Of a DNA stretch of 64,000 bases, positions 43,925 through 52,755 are shown one piece after another. Both the position numbers and the translations under genes were made by a program. Origin of the DNA: Microcosmobacter mediterraneus (GTDB lineage Bacteria; Bacteroidota; Bacteroidia; Flavobacteriales; Flavobacteriaceae). Location of the stretch: the NCBI RefSeq assembly GCF_031846265.1, contig NZ_JAVRIA010000006.1:154574-218573 (forward strand), written 5' to 3'. The stretch's first letter is position 1. Each line of letters starts with the position of its first letter. The notes beneath the pieces are model-generated. The model searched no databases, had not been told where the DNA came from, and saw only the letters and a program-made list of their open reading frames with translations.

Positions 43925-44674
43925 TCAACTTCTATCTAATTTAAAATTGTCTAAATCTATATCATCATTTCCAAAATTATCAAAAGGATACTCTAATTGA
44001 TTTTGAATATTGTAAAGAGATACTAATATAAATTGCGTAAACAACACTACACCATACACAATCCAAGTACTATTATAGCCAACATTTTTAATAACCTCAG
44101 GCGAGTAAATTAGCGGAAAAATATAAATGAATACTAAGCAGTAAGCCTTTAAACTTACTGGTGTTCTGTGAATATGTATTGCATTAAGATTCTCAAAAGA
44201 CTCATGCGTATCTTTCATAAAACGAAAGACCTTATCACGTATCTGTCGTGTAAAAACATCGCTATGATTTAGCATAAATTCATACACTTTATTCATAGCA
44301 TTATCTACTTTTGAAATATCCTTAATTTTATCAGATAAATGATCGATTGCACTATCATTAATCGTTTTAAGTATGGTATCTACTTCGTCTTTAAACTGAT
44401 CTACCAACTCTGGTTTAGAGAGTAAAAAATACCGAATTGTACTGAGACTACTTTTAAATTCACTAAGATGCTCAAGTGCATTTTCTCGTCTTCTAAAAGA
44501 ACCTCTAATGGAAAATACCAATGGGAAGATAATAGCAATACTTAACAAGGTCATATCCACATTAAAATCTATTTTAAAATGGTAGGATAAATAAGTAATG
44601 AGTACTGATAACACCAGAACAGTGACTGTTCTAAAGTTTAAGATTGTAAAATACTTATTGATAATAATTTGCAA
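43925..44674 (-). CDS. Bestrophin-like membrane protein (249 aa)
   Basis: Two helices near the N-terminus (about 14-30 and 38-55), a long soluble helical stretch, then two further helices. The pattern KAYCLVFIYIFPLIYSP, followed at the end by IQNQLEYPFDNFGNDDIDL, resembles bestrophin-like anion-channel proteins, where a short acidic DPFGxDxDDI segment closes the pore domain. It may be an anion channel. The start overlaps the promoter of the next gene, a divergent pair with 31 bases between starts. Confidence 0.6.
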   Translation of the reverse strand: MQIIINKYFTILNFRTVTVLVLSVLITYLSYHFKIDFNVDMTLLSIAIIFPLVFSIRGSFRRRENALEHLSEFKSSLSTIRYFLLSKPELVDQFKDEVDTILKTINDSAIDHLSDKIKDISKVDNAMNKVYEFMLNHSDVFTRQIRDKVFRFMKDTHESFENLNAIHIHRTPVSLKAYCLVFIYIFPLIYSPEVIKNVGYNSTWIVYGVVLFTQFILVSLYNIQNQLEYPFDNFGNDDIDLDNFKLDRS

Positions 44675-44687
44675 TTGGTTATATTTG
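44658..44687 (+). promoter_or_regulatory. Consensus promoter of the CotH-like gene
   Basis: TTG (44658-44660), 19 bases, then TATATTTG (44680-44687) is a full match to the Bacteroidota -33/-7 promoter. The predicted start is about 44694, 12 bases before the chosen ATG. This supports starting the gene at 44706, not at an earlier in-frame ATG. Confidence 0.65.
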
Positions 44688-44705
44688 ATAAAGTTAGCAA
44701 TTAAA

Positions 44706-45764
44706 ATGAATAAATACTATTTCGTTCTTTCTTTAATCTTGTTATTATGTACTCCAAACATAAATGCACAAACAGAGTTAAAGACTAAAGCTAACACTAC
44801 AAAAGTACGCCTTTTCTCTAGTAATAATTTACTCCCAATTAAACTAAAATATTCGCGAAAAAACGTAAAAAAAGTAACTAACGATACTACTTATATGGAG
44901 TCTGAGTTAAGTTACAAAACAGCAGATAGTGCATGGAAATCCTTACCAATAAAATTAAAAGTTAGAGGTAATTTTAGAAAAAAAGCTTGCTATTTCACGC
45001 CTTTAAAACTTAAAATTAAAAAGAGTGATGCTAAAACAACACTCTTTAAAGGTGAAAAAAAATTAAAACTTGTTTTACCATGTAAGAAAGAAAAAGCCAT
45101 GAATGATAATGTGGTTAAGGAGTATTTAGCATATAAAATTTATGAGATTATATCACCAATACATTTTAAAACACGGCTTTTAGATATTGAATATGAAGAT
45201 GTGAAGAAGAAAAAATCTGACTTTCATAATATCAAAGGATTTGTTATTGAAGATGATGAATCTGTTGCTAAGCGCTTTGAAGGTAATGTGGTTAATAGAT
45301 CTATTTATCCTAATGGACAAGATGCTTTTGAAGCTCTAAAAACAGAACTATTTCAGTTTATGATTGGTAATACTGATTTCTCTGCAACATATCAACATAA
45401 TGTAAAGATGATGGTAATTGATAAAAAATACGTTCCTGTTCCTTATGATTTCGATATGTCTGGCTTGGTCAATTGTTCTTATGCAGTAGTCTCAGATTCA
45501 AGATCATATAAACTACCAATTACAAGTGTAAGAGAACGATTATTTTTAGGCTACAAAAGAGATGCTGAAGTATTTAATACTGTAAGACAACTATTTAAAG
45601 CTAAAAAAGCAGAGGTCTTAACAATGCTTCAAGACCATGAAATATTCTTTAAAAATGAAACAGCATTTAAAGTTACTAAAGAATATATTGTAGAGTTTTA
45701 CAAAATCTTGGAAAACGAAGCTAAATTTAAAAAGTACATCTTAGATGCTGCAAGAAATATGTAA
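44706..45764 (+). CDS. Secreted CotH-kinase-like protein (352 aa)
   Basis: I start at ATG 44706, giving a signal peptide (MNKYYFVLSLILLLC...INAQ). An earlier ATG at 44598 would place the promoter inside the gene. The mature part contains KLKVRGNFRKKACYFTPLKL near residue 84, FQFMIGNTDFSATYQHNVKMM near 215 and VPVPYDFDMSGLVN near 243. This resembles CotH/atypical kinase folds, with the N and D residues of a kinase-like active site in GNTD and DFD. CotH proteins phosphorylate spore-coat proteins; the secreted bacterial relatives are poorly known. The call is by motif memory. Confidence 0.6.
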   Translation: MNKYYFVLSLILLLCTPNINAQTELKTKANTTKVRLFSSNNLLPIKLKYSRKNVKKVTNDTTYMESELSYKTADSAWKSLPIKLKVRGNFRKKACYFTPLKLKIKKSDAKTTLFKGEKKLKLVLPCKKEKAMNDNVVKEYLAYKIYEIISPIHFKTRLLDIEYEDVKKKKSDFHNIKGFVIEDDESVAKRFEGNVVNRSIYPNGQDAFEALKTELFQFMIGNTDFSATYQHNVKMMVIDKKYVPVPYDFDMSGLVNCSYAVVSDSRSYKLPITSVRERLFLGYKRDAEVFNTVRQLFKAKKAEVLTMLQDHEIFFKNETAFKVTKEYIVEFYKILENEAKFKKYILDAARNM

Positions 45765-45994
45765 TATTGTTTTCTGAAATGCTTAATCTTATTTTAATTA
45801 TTTTACTATTCTCTTTTTACCAAACCTATTTTTAGACTAATAAGACAAAATACTCCAAAGGATTCTAATAATGTAAAAAAGCGCATGTACAGAATACAAT
45901 GCGCTTTTTAGCTATTAATTATTAGGGATAGATTTATTTTGTGTAACAAATTTATAAGTTTTGAAGCAGTTAAAAATTGATCTATGGTAATAAA
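45765..45994. other. 230-base intergenic region
   Basis: No gene is visible. It contains only the terminator at 45875-45912 and otherwise AT-rich sequence without a clear promoter for the flanking genes, which converge here. Confidence 0.4.
45875..45912. terminator. Terminator between CotH-like and Crp/Fnr genes
   Basis: AAAAAGCGCAT (45876-45886) and ATGCGCTTTTT (45899-45909) form a perfect 11-bp stem around a 12-base loop, with T runs. The convergent genes on both sides can use it. Confidence 0.8.
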
Positions 45995-46579
45995 CTAATC
46001 TTTAAGCAGTTCTTTTCTAATTCTACTCAAACTTTCTGTCGTAATACCTAGATAAGATGCGATATGATAATTTTTAACGCTTTTATGTATGTTAGGATAA
46101 GTATTTATAAATAACAAGTAACGTTCTTTTGCAGACTTTGAGATATCTGATAACACACGTTTTTGAAAAGCAGCAAAGGCCTTCTCTAATTTAACCCTAA
46201 AAAAGTGTTCAATTTTTGGGATTTTGGCATACAAGTACTCTTTATTTTTCTCTGTTATTTTATAAAGTATAGCATCTTGTATGACTTCTATAGTCATCGT
46301 TGCTTTAGATCCTGTAAAAAATGCCGTATAATCACTCATCCACCAATCTTTAATACCAAATTGAACTGTAAATTCTTTACCTTCAGAATTTATATAATAC
46401 GATCTTAAACAACCTTCTAAAATATAGTATTGCTCATTAACACTGTCTCCTGCATTAAGAAGAATAGTCCCTTTTTTAACATTTAGCTTATGAAAAACAG
46501 ATGTAATAATCTCTATTTCGTCTTCGGTAAAAACAATGTCTTTAAATATCTCTTTTATTTTAGAATTATCAGAGCGCAC
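45995..46579 (-). CDS. Crp/Fnr-family transcriptional regulator (194 aa)
   Basis: The N-terminal cyclic-nucleotide-binding fold has KGTILLNAGDSVNEQYYILEGCLR (about residues 35-58), and a C-terminal helix-turn-helix has IASYLGITTESLSRIRKELL (about 174-193), as in the short Bacteroidota members. The Arg and Glu residues that contact cAMP in Crp are not obvious, so the signal is unknown. Monocistronic, with the Tim44-like operon upstream in the same orientation. Confidence 0.88.
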   Translation of the reverse strand: MRSDNSKIKEIFKDIVFTEDEIEIITSVFHKLNVKKGTILLNAGDSVNEQYYILEGCLRSYYINSEGKEFTVQFGIKDWWMSDYTAFFTGSKATMTIEVIQDAILYKITEKNKEYLYAKIPKIEHFFRVKLEKAFAAFQKRVLSDISKSAKERYLLFINTYPNIHKSVKNYHIASYLGITTESLSRIRKELLKD

Positions 46580-46679
46580 TAGTAAACTTTTATTAGTGTT
46601 AAGATAACTATAAACTCTAAATACGTGAAGTAACTTCGATAATAGAATTAAAAATTAGATGATGTCTACCATTAACAAG

Positions 46680-46716
46680 AAAAAAGCCACTTCAAGTTTT
46701 GAAATGGCTTTTATTT
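46680..46716. terminator. Terminator of the Tim44-like operon
   Basis: AAAAGCCA-c-TTCA and TTGAA-a-TGGCTTTT (46682-46712) form a long stem with one mismatch, followed by a T run. It lies 16 bases behind the stop of the Tim44-like gene on the minus strand. Confidence 0.75.
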
Positions 46717-46731
46717 TAGTTTAAAAAACGG

Positions 46732-47478
46732 TTATTGGCTATTGCGAACTGAATTTGATGCTCCTGTAAGTTTTAACTCTGGAATAACATTTTTCATTTT
46801 TGCAAAAGCTAAACTCAATTTACCTTCTCTAATATCATCTAGTAACCATTTGCCTTCAGTGTATTCCATGATCCATATATGTTCTTCACCTCCATATACA
46901 TTTTTTCCTTCAACTATTTTTCCGGTATCTCTATTGATAAGATAATCTTTAATATTAGCTGTAATAATGAACGCTATCTTTGAACCTTCAAAATTCTCTT
47001 CATCCGTAATTTCTGCATATACAGGTTTTATACTATTAATTTTATCTAGCTTACAAATGTTCTTTAAATTTTCGCGTTTCCAGCGATCTATATGAACTTG
47101 TTGTTGATTTTGCCAATACCAATGATTTACATACTCAGAGACCTCTTTCATATTCTCTTTATCCCAAGCTTCATAAACTCTTGTAAAAACATTATAAACA
47201 TTTTTTTGAAGGTTTAACCATGAGAAATCTCTATTAATTAATCCAATAGCATTAAGCTGCTTTTTAGTTTTTCTGATAGCAAAGAATTCAACAGTGTATG
47301 TATAGACTATTAAAGGAAAGAAAATAATACATAGTGCAAATAATAATAGTTTTCCCCACCATGTTTTAAACAATCCTTTTACAACAGAGCCTCCTGGTCC
47401 TGCGTATACTGGATCTATGTAAAACAAGAATCCTATGATTAATATGGTAAGGAGTACTTTTTTATGATGTGGCTTCAT
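46732..47478 (-). CDS. Tim44-like domain membrane protein (248 aa)
   Basis: A signal or first helix (about residues 8-26), a short GGSVVKGLF glycine segment, a second helix (about 43-68), and then a soluble Tim44-like domain starting about residue 85 (KNVYNVFTRVYEAWDKENMKEVSEYV). The domain is a cone-like alpha/beta fold shared by mitochondrial Tim44 and bacterial membrane proteins of unknown role. It follows 3 bases after the gene upstream, so the two are an operon. Confidence 0.8.
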   Translation of the reverse strand: MKPHHKKVLLTILIIGFLFYIDPVYAGPGGSVVKGLFKTWWGKLLLFALCIIFFPLIVYTYTVEFFAIRKTKKQLNAIGLINRDFSWLNLQKNVYNVFTRVYEAWDKENMKEVSEYVNHWYWQNQQQVHIDRWKRENLKNICKLDKINSIKPVYAEITDEENFEGSKIAFIITANIKDYLINRDTGKIVEGKNVYGGEEHIWIMEYTEGKWLLDDIREGKLSLAFAKMKNVIPELKLTGASNSVRNSQ

Positions 47479-47481
47479 AAT

Positions 47482-47898
47482 TTATAGGTGTTTTAAAATT
47501 CTTAGTAATGAAAATGCACTGATAAATATAAGAATTGCTAATATTCTGGCTTCTTTGGCTGACATCATTCTTGGTTTCAACCATATTAAACTAGTTAAGA
47601 TAAATACTAAAGCTAATCCGTATAAAAAGTATTCCTCACTTGTCTCTTTAACATGCGTAATACCAGTTTTAATAGAGGTAACAGTTGAAATTTCTTTAGA
47701 GAAAAAGGAGACGTTAACTAGGACTTCTTCTCCTTCCATTAAATGATCAAAGACTTCTTTATTAAATTGATCGTTTAAATTTTCGAAATATATGTTATAG
47801 GTTGTTGTGCCAAACCTCGCTCTATAACTTTCATCTTTAGAAACTACTGTTGTTTGTATCTCTTTTTCTGGCAATACCAACTCTGAGAGTATTAGCAA
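47482..47898 (-). CDS. Membrane protein with probable N-terminal frameshift
   Basis: The frame begins only at a TTG (47896-47898) and lacks a proper start. Upstream, an ATG at 47966-47968 opens another frame encoding MKFDLSKYAKLIKILVFIPF. Removing one base from the A5 run at 47908-47912 joins the two into a single 161-residue protein, in which ...KILVFIPFITGLLILSE forms an unbroken membrane helix. Two helices and a soluble middle part follow. It is therefore a frameshifted gene or a sequencing error. It is the first gene of the operon with the Tim44-like gene. The family is unknown. Confidence 0.6.
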   Translation of the reverse strand: MLILSELVLPEKEIQTTVVSKDESYRARFGTTTYNIYFENLNDQFNKEVFDHLMEGEEVLVNVSFFSKEISTVTSIKTGITHVKETSEEYFLYGLALVFILTSLIWLKPRMMSAKEARILAILIFISAFSLLRILKHL

Positions 47899-48008
47899 TC
47901 CTGTTATAAAAAGGAATGAACACTAATATTTTTATGAGCTTAGCGTATTTAGATAAATCGAATTTCATAGTTTTTAAGGTATAAAAATTATTTGTAAAAT
48001 TTGAAACA

Positions 48009-48042
48009 AAAAAACCACCTAGAGTCTCTAAGTGGTTTTAAA
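48009..48042. terminator. Terminator of htpG
   Basis: AAAACCAC (48011-48018) and GTGGTTTT (48032-48039), with an inner AGAG/CTCT pairing, form a stem flanked by A and T runs. It lies 34 bases behind the htpG stop on the minus strand. Confidence 0.75.
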
Positions 48043-48075
48043 TATATAGGTTATTGAAATTCATCAGCGTATCAA

Positions 48076-49959
48076 CTACTTAATCATATCATAGCTTCGC
48101 TTAATAAAGTTAGTAAGTTCTTCACCCTTAAGTAAGCCTTGCGATAAGCGTGCTAAATCTAAACTCTGATTGATTAAACGCTCTTGCTTTTTACGCGTTT
48201 TGGTGTTTAAAATATCGCCTACCAATTCAGAATTTGTATTCACTATTAGATTATACATCTCTGGCATATTACCCATACCAAACATGCCTCCTCCTGTGGC
48301 TTGCATTTCTTTCATTCTACGCATAAACTCAGGTTGCGTAATCATAAATGGCGCAGCATCACTATCCATAGTTTCTAACTGTACAGAGAATTTTTCAGAA
48401 GGAATAACGTCTTTTAGTAATTCGTCCAATTTAGTTTTCTCCTCATCAGATAACTTAGAAATCTTAGAGTCGTCTTTCTTAATTAAATTATCTACATGAT
48501 CTGCATCAACACGAGCAAAAGAAATCTTCTCTTTGGTGGTTTCTAATTTCTGTAATAAATGTGATACAATCGGAGAATCTAACAATAATACCTCGTAACC
48601 TTTTGCTTTAGCGGCTTCAATATAACTATGCTGCTCATCTTTATTTGATGCGTATAAAATAACCAGCTTATCATCCTTATCGGTTTGGTTAGCCTTAATC
48701 TTATCATATAATTCTTGATAGGTATAGAAGTTTCCATCTACTGTAGGATACAATGCAAAGGCATCGGCTTTTTCAAAGAATTTTTCTTCTGACAACATGC
48801 CGTATTCAATAACGATTTTGATATCATCCCATTTCTTTTCAAAATCTCCTCTGTTATTATTAAATAACGATTTTAATTTATCAGCTACTTTTCTGGTTAT
48901 GTAAGATGATATTTTCTTTACAGCACCATCAGCTTGTAAATACGAACGTGAAACGTTTAACGGAATATCTGGAGAATCAATAACACCTTTTAACATGGTT
49001 AAGAATTCTGGCACAATACCTTCTACATTATCAGTTACAAATACTTGATTTTGGTATAATTGAATACGATCTTTTTGTACATTAAGATCGTTAGTCATTT
49101 TTGGAAAATATAGTATACCTGTTAGATTAAACGGATAATCTACATTCAAATGAATATTAAACAAAGGCTCTTCAAACTGCATTGGATACAACTCTCTGTA
49201 GAAGTTCTTATAATCATCGTCCTCTAAATCGGTTGGTTGTTTGGTCCAAGCAGGATTAGGATTATTAATGATATTATCTACCTCTTGCGTTGGAGCAGGA
49301 TCATCCTCCTTTGCATCGTCTGGTTTCGGTAAGGTTTCAGTCTTCATTCCAAATTTAATCGGAATAGGCATAAACTTGTTGTACTTAGTCAGCAGTTCAT
49401 TGATTCTAGAATCCTCTAAAAACTCGGTTGAATCTTCAGCAATATGAAGAATAATTTCGGTTCCTCGCTCAGTCTTATCGGCTTCCTCTAAGGTAAACTC
49501 TGGAGAACCATCACAGGTCCAATGCGCAGCTGGATCATCTTTAAAAGATTTTGTAATTATCTCAACCTTATCGGCAACCATAAATGCCGAATAGAATCCA
49601 AGACCAAAGTGTCCAATAATTCCTGCATCTTCAACTTTATCTTTGTACTGGTCTAAAAACTCTTCAGCACCAGAAAAAGCTACTTCATTAATGTACTTTT
49701 CTACTTCTTCCTTAGTCATTCCTAAACCTTGATCTATGATATGAAGTTTCTTACCTTCCTTATCAACTTTAATTTCAATTTTAGGGTCTCCATAGTCCAC
49801 TTTGGCTTCACCAATATTGGTGAGATGCTTCAATTTCATCGTGGCATCTGTAGCATTACTAACCAGCTCACGTAAAAAGATTTCGTGATCACTGTACAAG
49901 AACTTTTTAATTAACGGAAAGATATTTTCTACCGATACATTAATACTTCCTTTTGTCAT
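48076..49959 (-). CDS. htpG: Hsp90-family chaperone HtpG
   Basis: This 627-residue protein has the GHKL ATP-binding domain: ELVSNATDATMKLKHL near residue 30, DQGLGMTKEEV at about 77-87, and HFGLGFYSAFMVADKVEII near residue 115. The middle and C-terminal dimerisation regions follow. Members fold or activate client proteins in the cytoplasm. Like other Bacteroidota HtpG proteins it is a few residues longer than the E. coli one, with an insert around 210-240 (DDAKEDDPAPTQEV). It is monocistronic with a palindromic repeat upstream. Confidence 0.96.
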   Translation of the reverse strand: MTKGSINVSVENIFPLIKKFLYSDHEIFLRELVSNATDATMKLKHLTNIGEAKVDYGDPKIEIKVDKEGKKLHIIDQGLGMTKEEVEKYINEVAFSGAEEFLDQYKDKVEDAGIIGHFGLGFYSAFMVADKVEIITKSFKDDPAAHWTCDGSPEFTLEEADKTERGTEIILHIAEDSTEFLEDSRINELLTKYNKFMPIPIKFGMKTETLPKPDDAKEDDPAPTQEVDNIINNPNPAWTKQPTDLEDDDYKNFYRELYPMQFEEPLFNIHLNVDYPFNLTGILYFPKMTNDLNVQKDRIQLYQNQVFVTDNVEGIVPEFLTMLKGVIDSPDIPLNVSRSYLQADGAVKKISSYITRKVADKLKSLFNNNRGDFEKKWDDIKIVIEYGMLSEEKFFEKADAFALYPTVDGNFYTYQELYDKIKANQTDKDDKLVILYASNKDEQHSYIEAAKAKGYEVLLLDSPIVSHLLQKLETTKEKISFARVDADHVDNLIKKDDSKISKLSDEEKTKLDELLKDVIPSEKFSVQLETMDSDAAPFMITQPEFMRRMKEMQATGGGMFGMGNMPEMYNLIVNTNSELVGDILNTKTRKKQERLINQSLDLARLSQGLLKGEELTNFIKRSYDMIK

Positions 49960-49973
49960 TTTATGTTGTTTTT

Positions 49974-49998
49974 GTCATTCCTACGCAGGCAGGAATCT
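49974..49998. repeat. Short palindromic dispersed repeat upstream of htpG
   Basis: ATTCCT-acgcaggc-AGGAAT is GC-richer than its surroundings and resembles a short repeat I recall as widespread between flavobacterial genes. It is the third GC-rich repeat of this kind in the window, after those at 13398-13463 and 15402-15425. Confidence 0.55.
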
Positions 49999-50075
49999 AA
50001 TTAATACAATAATTTATATACTGCATAGACTTAGTCAAATAAAATACCAAGTCTAAAATTGTGACAAGATGACAT

Positions 50076-50108
50076 AAAAAAAGTCGCTCTTTTCAGAACG
50101 ACTCTTTT
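50076..50108 (-). terminator. Terminator of the S9 peptidase gene
   Basis: On the minus strand AGTCG and CGACT with an inner TCT/AGA form an 8-bp stem with one mismatch, followed by a run of seven T. It lies just behind the peptidase stop at 50127. Confidence 0.7.
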
Positions 50109-50126
50109 ATTTATAGTCTCATACAT

Positions 50127-52571
50127 TTAATTCTTTATTTTTTCTTCTCTTTTCTCAATTGTTTCATCATTATTTTTCACATGCTCTTCTAACCATTGAT
50201 CTTGCTCCCAGAGCATGTGCATAATAGACTCTTTTGCTCTGTAACCATGACTTTCTTTCGGCAACATAACTAAACGTACTGGAGCTCCTAATCCCTTTAA
50301 AGCATTAAAATAACGTTCACTTTGTAAAGGATACGTCCCTGAGTTATTATCTGCCACACCATGAATTAACAACAAAGGTGTTTTCATTTTGTCTGCATGC
50401 ATAAATGGCGACATGTTGTAATATATATCTGGCGCTTCCCAATAGCTTCGTTCTTCGCTTTGAAATCCAAAAGGTGTAAGTGTTCTGTTATAAGCTCCAC
50501 TTCTAGCAATTCCTGCAGCAAATAAATTGGAATGTGATAATAAATTAGCCGTCATAAATGCACCATAACTGTGACCACCAACAGCAACTTTATTTCGATC
50601 TATATAACCCAAATCATCTACGGCATTGATAGCCGCTTTGGCATTACCTACTAATTGTGATCTAAAGGTATCGTTTGGTTCATCTGTTCCTTCACCAACA
50701 ATAGGAAAAGCAGCATCGTCTAAAACCACATAACCTCTCGTAACCCAATAAATTGGTGAACCATAATAAGGATAAATAAATTCGTTAGGATTTGTTGTAC
50801 TCTGAGACGCACTAGATTTGTCTTTAAACTCTCTTGGATAAGCCCAAAGCACCATTGGATATTTTTTACCTTTCTCGAAATTTAGTGGTAAATACAGCGT
50901 ACCTTCTAAGTCTAATCCATCATCTCTTTTATAACTAATGACGCGTTTATCTACATCTTCAATACTTTTAAACGGATTTTCAAAAGCAGTTATAGCCTCT
51001 AAATCGTCCTTTTTATTAATGTTTCTTATGTAGTAATTAGGATACTCTGTCTGCGACTCTATTCGCACTAAAATTTTACCTTTCTTAAGATCTAAAGCCG
51101 AGTTTAAACGTTCTAACTTATCTGTATATTCAGATTGGTAAAGCCTATTGGTTTTGGTCGTTTTCATATTAAACTCATCAATAAATGGAAACTGACCTTC
51201 TTTAGTATAGCCATCTCCCATTAGATAGAGCTTAGAACCATCTATTTCTAGTGTGTTACGACCATATTCATTTTTTGAGGTTACAAAGTTTCCTGGATCA
51301 CTATAGACGTCTTGGTAATTTCGATCTCCAATAAGTTTTGGTTTTTGGTTGGCATCCGATGGATTAAACATATAGGTTTTAAGGTTTCTTGTATTCCACC
51401 AATAATCATAAGCAATAGCAGTATTATCATTTCCCCATTCTACACCTCCAAATCGTTGCATTGTTTTAAGCATGAGACGAGGTTTTCCTTTAAAAGGTGC
51501 ATTTACCTCGTAAAGTGCATCTCTAAATTCAACCTCTTGTGCAGGATCTCCTTGATCTAAAGCTTCTGTCCAAACTAGTGTAGATGGTTTATCTCCTCGC
51601 CATTGCATACTACGTTTTCCCATTCTGGTAGACATAAAACCTTTTGGTCTTACTTCGTCCAAAGGCACTTCGTTAACCATGGTTATTAAATTTCCACTCG
51701 CATTATAAATATGACTTTCACTAGGAAAACGTCTATAGGTTACTAAGTAAGAAAATGGTCTTTTAATAGTGGTAATCATAACGTATTCGCCATCTGGAGA
51801 AAAACTTACACCATTGTACATATTCGCTGGAAGAAAATTTTCCATAACACCATCAATAGATACTTTTTTGAGTTCTGAACGTGCTAATTGCTCAAAGTTA
51901 AACTCATCATTTGGTGTTTTTAATAAATCTTGATAGGTTCTATTTTGTGCTTTGGTTCCATCACTCACAGAAACTGTAGGTCCTGTTGGTACAGCAACAC
52001 TCGTATTTATTAAAGGTTTTCTATCCGAAGGAAGAACCTTAACTAGTAAATTTTTATTGTCTTTAAACCAACGAATGGTGCTGCCCATATTAGCATTAAT
52101 ATTAGCCTCAGTAATTTTCTTAACAGAAGCTTTATTAATATCTAAAACCCAAACTTCAACACCTTTTCTTGTAGTATTTAAACAGGCTATCATTGACTCA
52201 TCCGGAGACCAACTAAATCCGGATAATCTTGGATTGTCTGGTAATCCAGAAACCTGTTTTGCCTCGGTTTCACTTACCTTTTTTACCTTTAGGTTAGTGT
52301 AAAAGGTGGTTCTACTACCAATATTAGTAACCGGATTAATACGAAGACCTGCCAAACGTAATTCGGTTTCAGATAGCTCTGCAATAGATTTGTATTGGTT
52401 TCTGTAAAATAAAACCATATTCTCAGCTTTACTATCTATTTGTACGCCAGGAGCAAGGTTAACATCTGCTAAATCGAGTATTTCTTTTGGAGGTGTTTGA
52501 TAGGTTAAGTTATCTTGAGCATATCCAAAACAGATAAAAAAGATAAGCATAAACTTAAGTGTAGTTTTCAT
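50127..52571 (-). CDS. Prolyl-oligopeptidase-family S9 peptidase (glutamyl endopeptidase-like)
   Basis: A signal peptide (about residues 1-19, ending GYAQ) is followed by a beta-propeller part (WSPDESMIACLN, FSPDGEYVMITT repeats) and a C-terminal alpha/beta-hydrolase catalytic domain. The nucleophile is in GGHSYGAFMT near residue 660, the Asp in HGVADNNSG near 745 and the His in KESHGYRA near 780. The layout resembles the glutamyl endopeptidase branch known from plant chloroplasts and bacteria. It probably degrades peptides in the periplasm. Monocistronic. Confidence 0.9.
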   Translation of the reverse strand: MKTTLKFMLIFFICFGYAQDNLTYQTPPKEILDLADVNLAPGVQIDSKAENMVLFYRNQYKSIAELSETELRLAGLRINPVTNIGSRTTFYTNLKVKKVSETEAKQVSGLPDNPRLSGFSWSPDESMIACLNTTRKGVEVWVLDINKASVKKITEANINANMGSTIRWFKDNKNLLVKVLPSDRKPLINTSVAVPTGPTVSVSDGTKAQNRTYQDLLKTPNDEFNFEQLARSELKKVSIDGVMENFLPANMYNGVSFSPDGEYVMITTIKRPFSYLVTYRRFPSESHIYNASGNLITMVNEVPLDEVRPKGFMSTRMGKRSMQWRGDKPSTLVWTEALDQGDPAQEVEFRDALYEVNAPFKGKPRLMLKTMQRFGGVEWGNDNTAIAYDYWWNTRNLKTYMFNPSDANQKPKLIGDRNYQDVYSDPGNFVTSKNEYGRNTLEIDGSKLYLMGDGYTKEGQFPFIDEFNMKTTKTNRLYQSEYTDKLERLNSALDLKKGKILVRIESQTEYPNYYIRNINKKDDLEAITAFENPFKSIEDVDKRVISYKRDDGLDLEGTLYLPLNFEKGKKYPMVLWAYPREFKDKSSASQSTTNPNEFIYPYYGSPIYWVTRGYVVLDDAAFPIVGEGTDEPNDTFRSQLVGNAKAAINAVDDLGYIDRNKVAVGGHSYGAFMTANLLSHSNLFAAGIARSGAYNRTLTPFGFQSEERSYWEAPDIYYNMSPFMHADKMKTPLLLIHGVADNNSGTYPLQSERYFNALKGLGAPVRLVMLPKESHGYRAKESIMHMLWEQDQWLEEHVKNNDETIEKREEKIKN

Positions 52572-52755
52572 GATGAAGAATGATTAAATTAGTGGACATG
52601 AAGATACTTAATTTACAAGGTTTTTAGTTTAATATGCTGTTAAAATTAGAGCAAAAAGCCTTGTAATACTATGCATGCATAGTTTTTAAAATAGCTTATC
52701 AAATACCTTTAACGACTATTTACTTAAATTGCAAGACTGAATAAAAACTAATTAT

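Noticed and set aside
44598..44705. Earlier ATG for the CotH-like gene
   Set aside because: It would place a full consensus -33/-7 promoter inside the gene, and the clean signal peptide starts at 44706.
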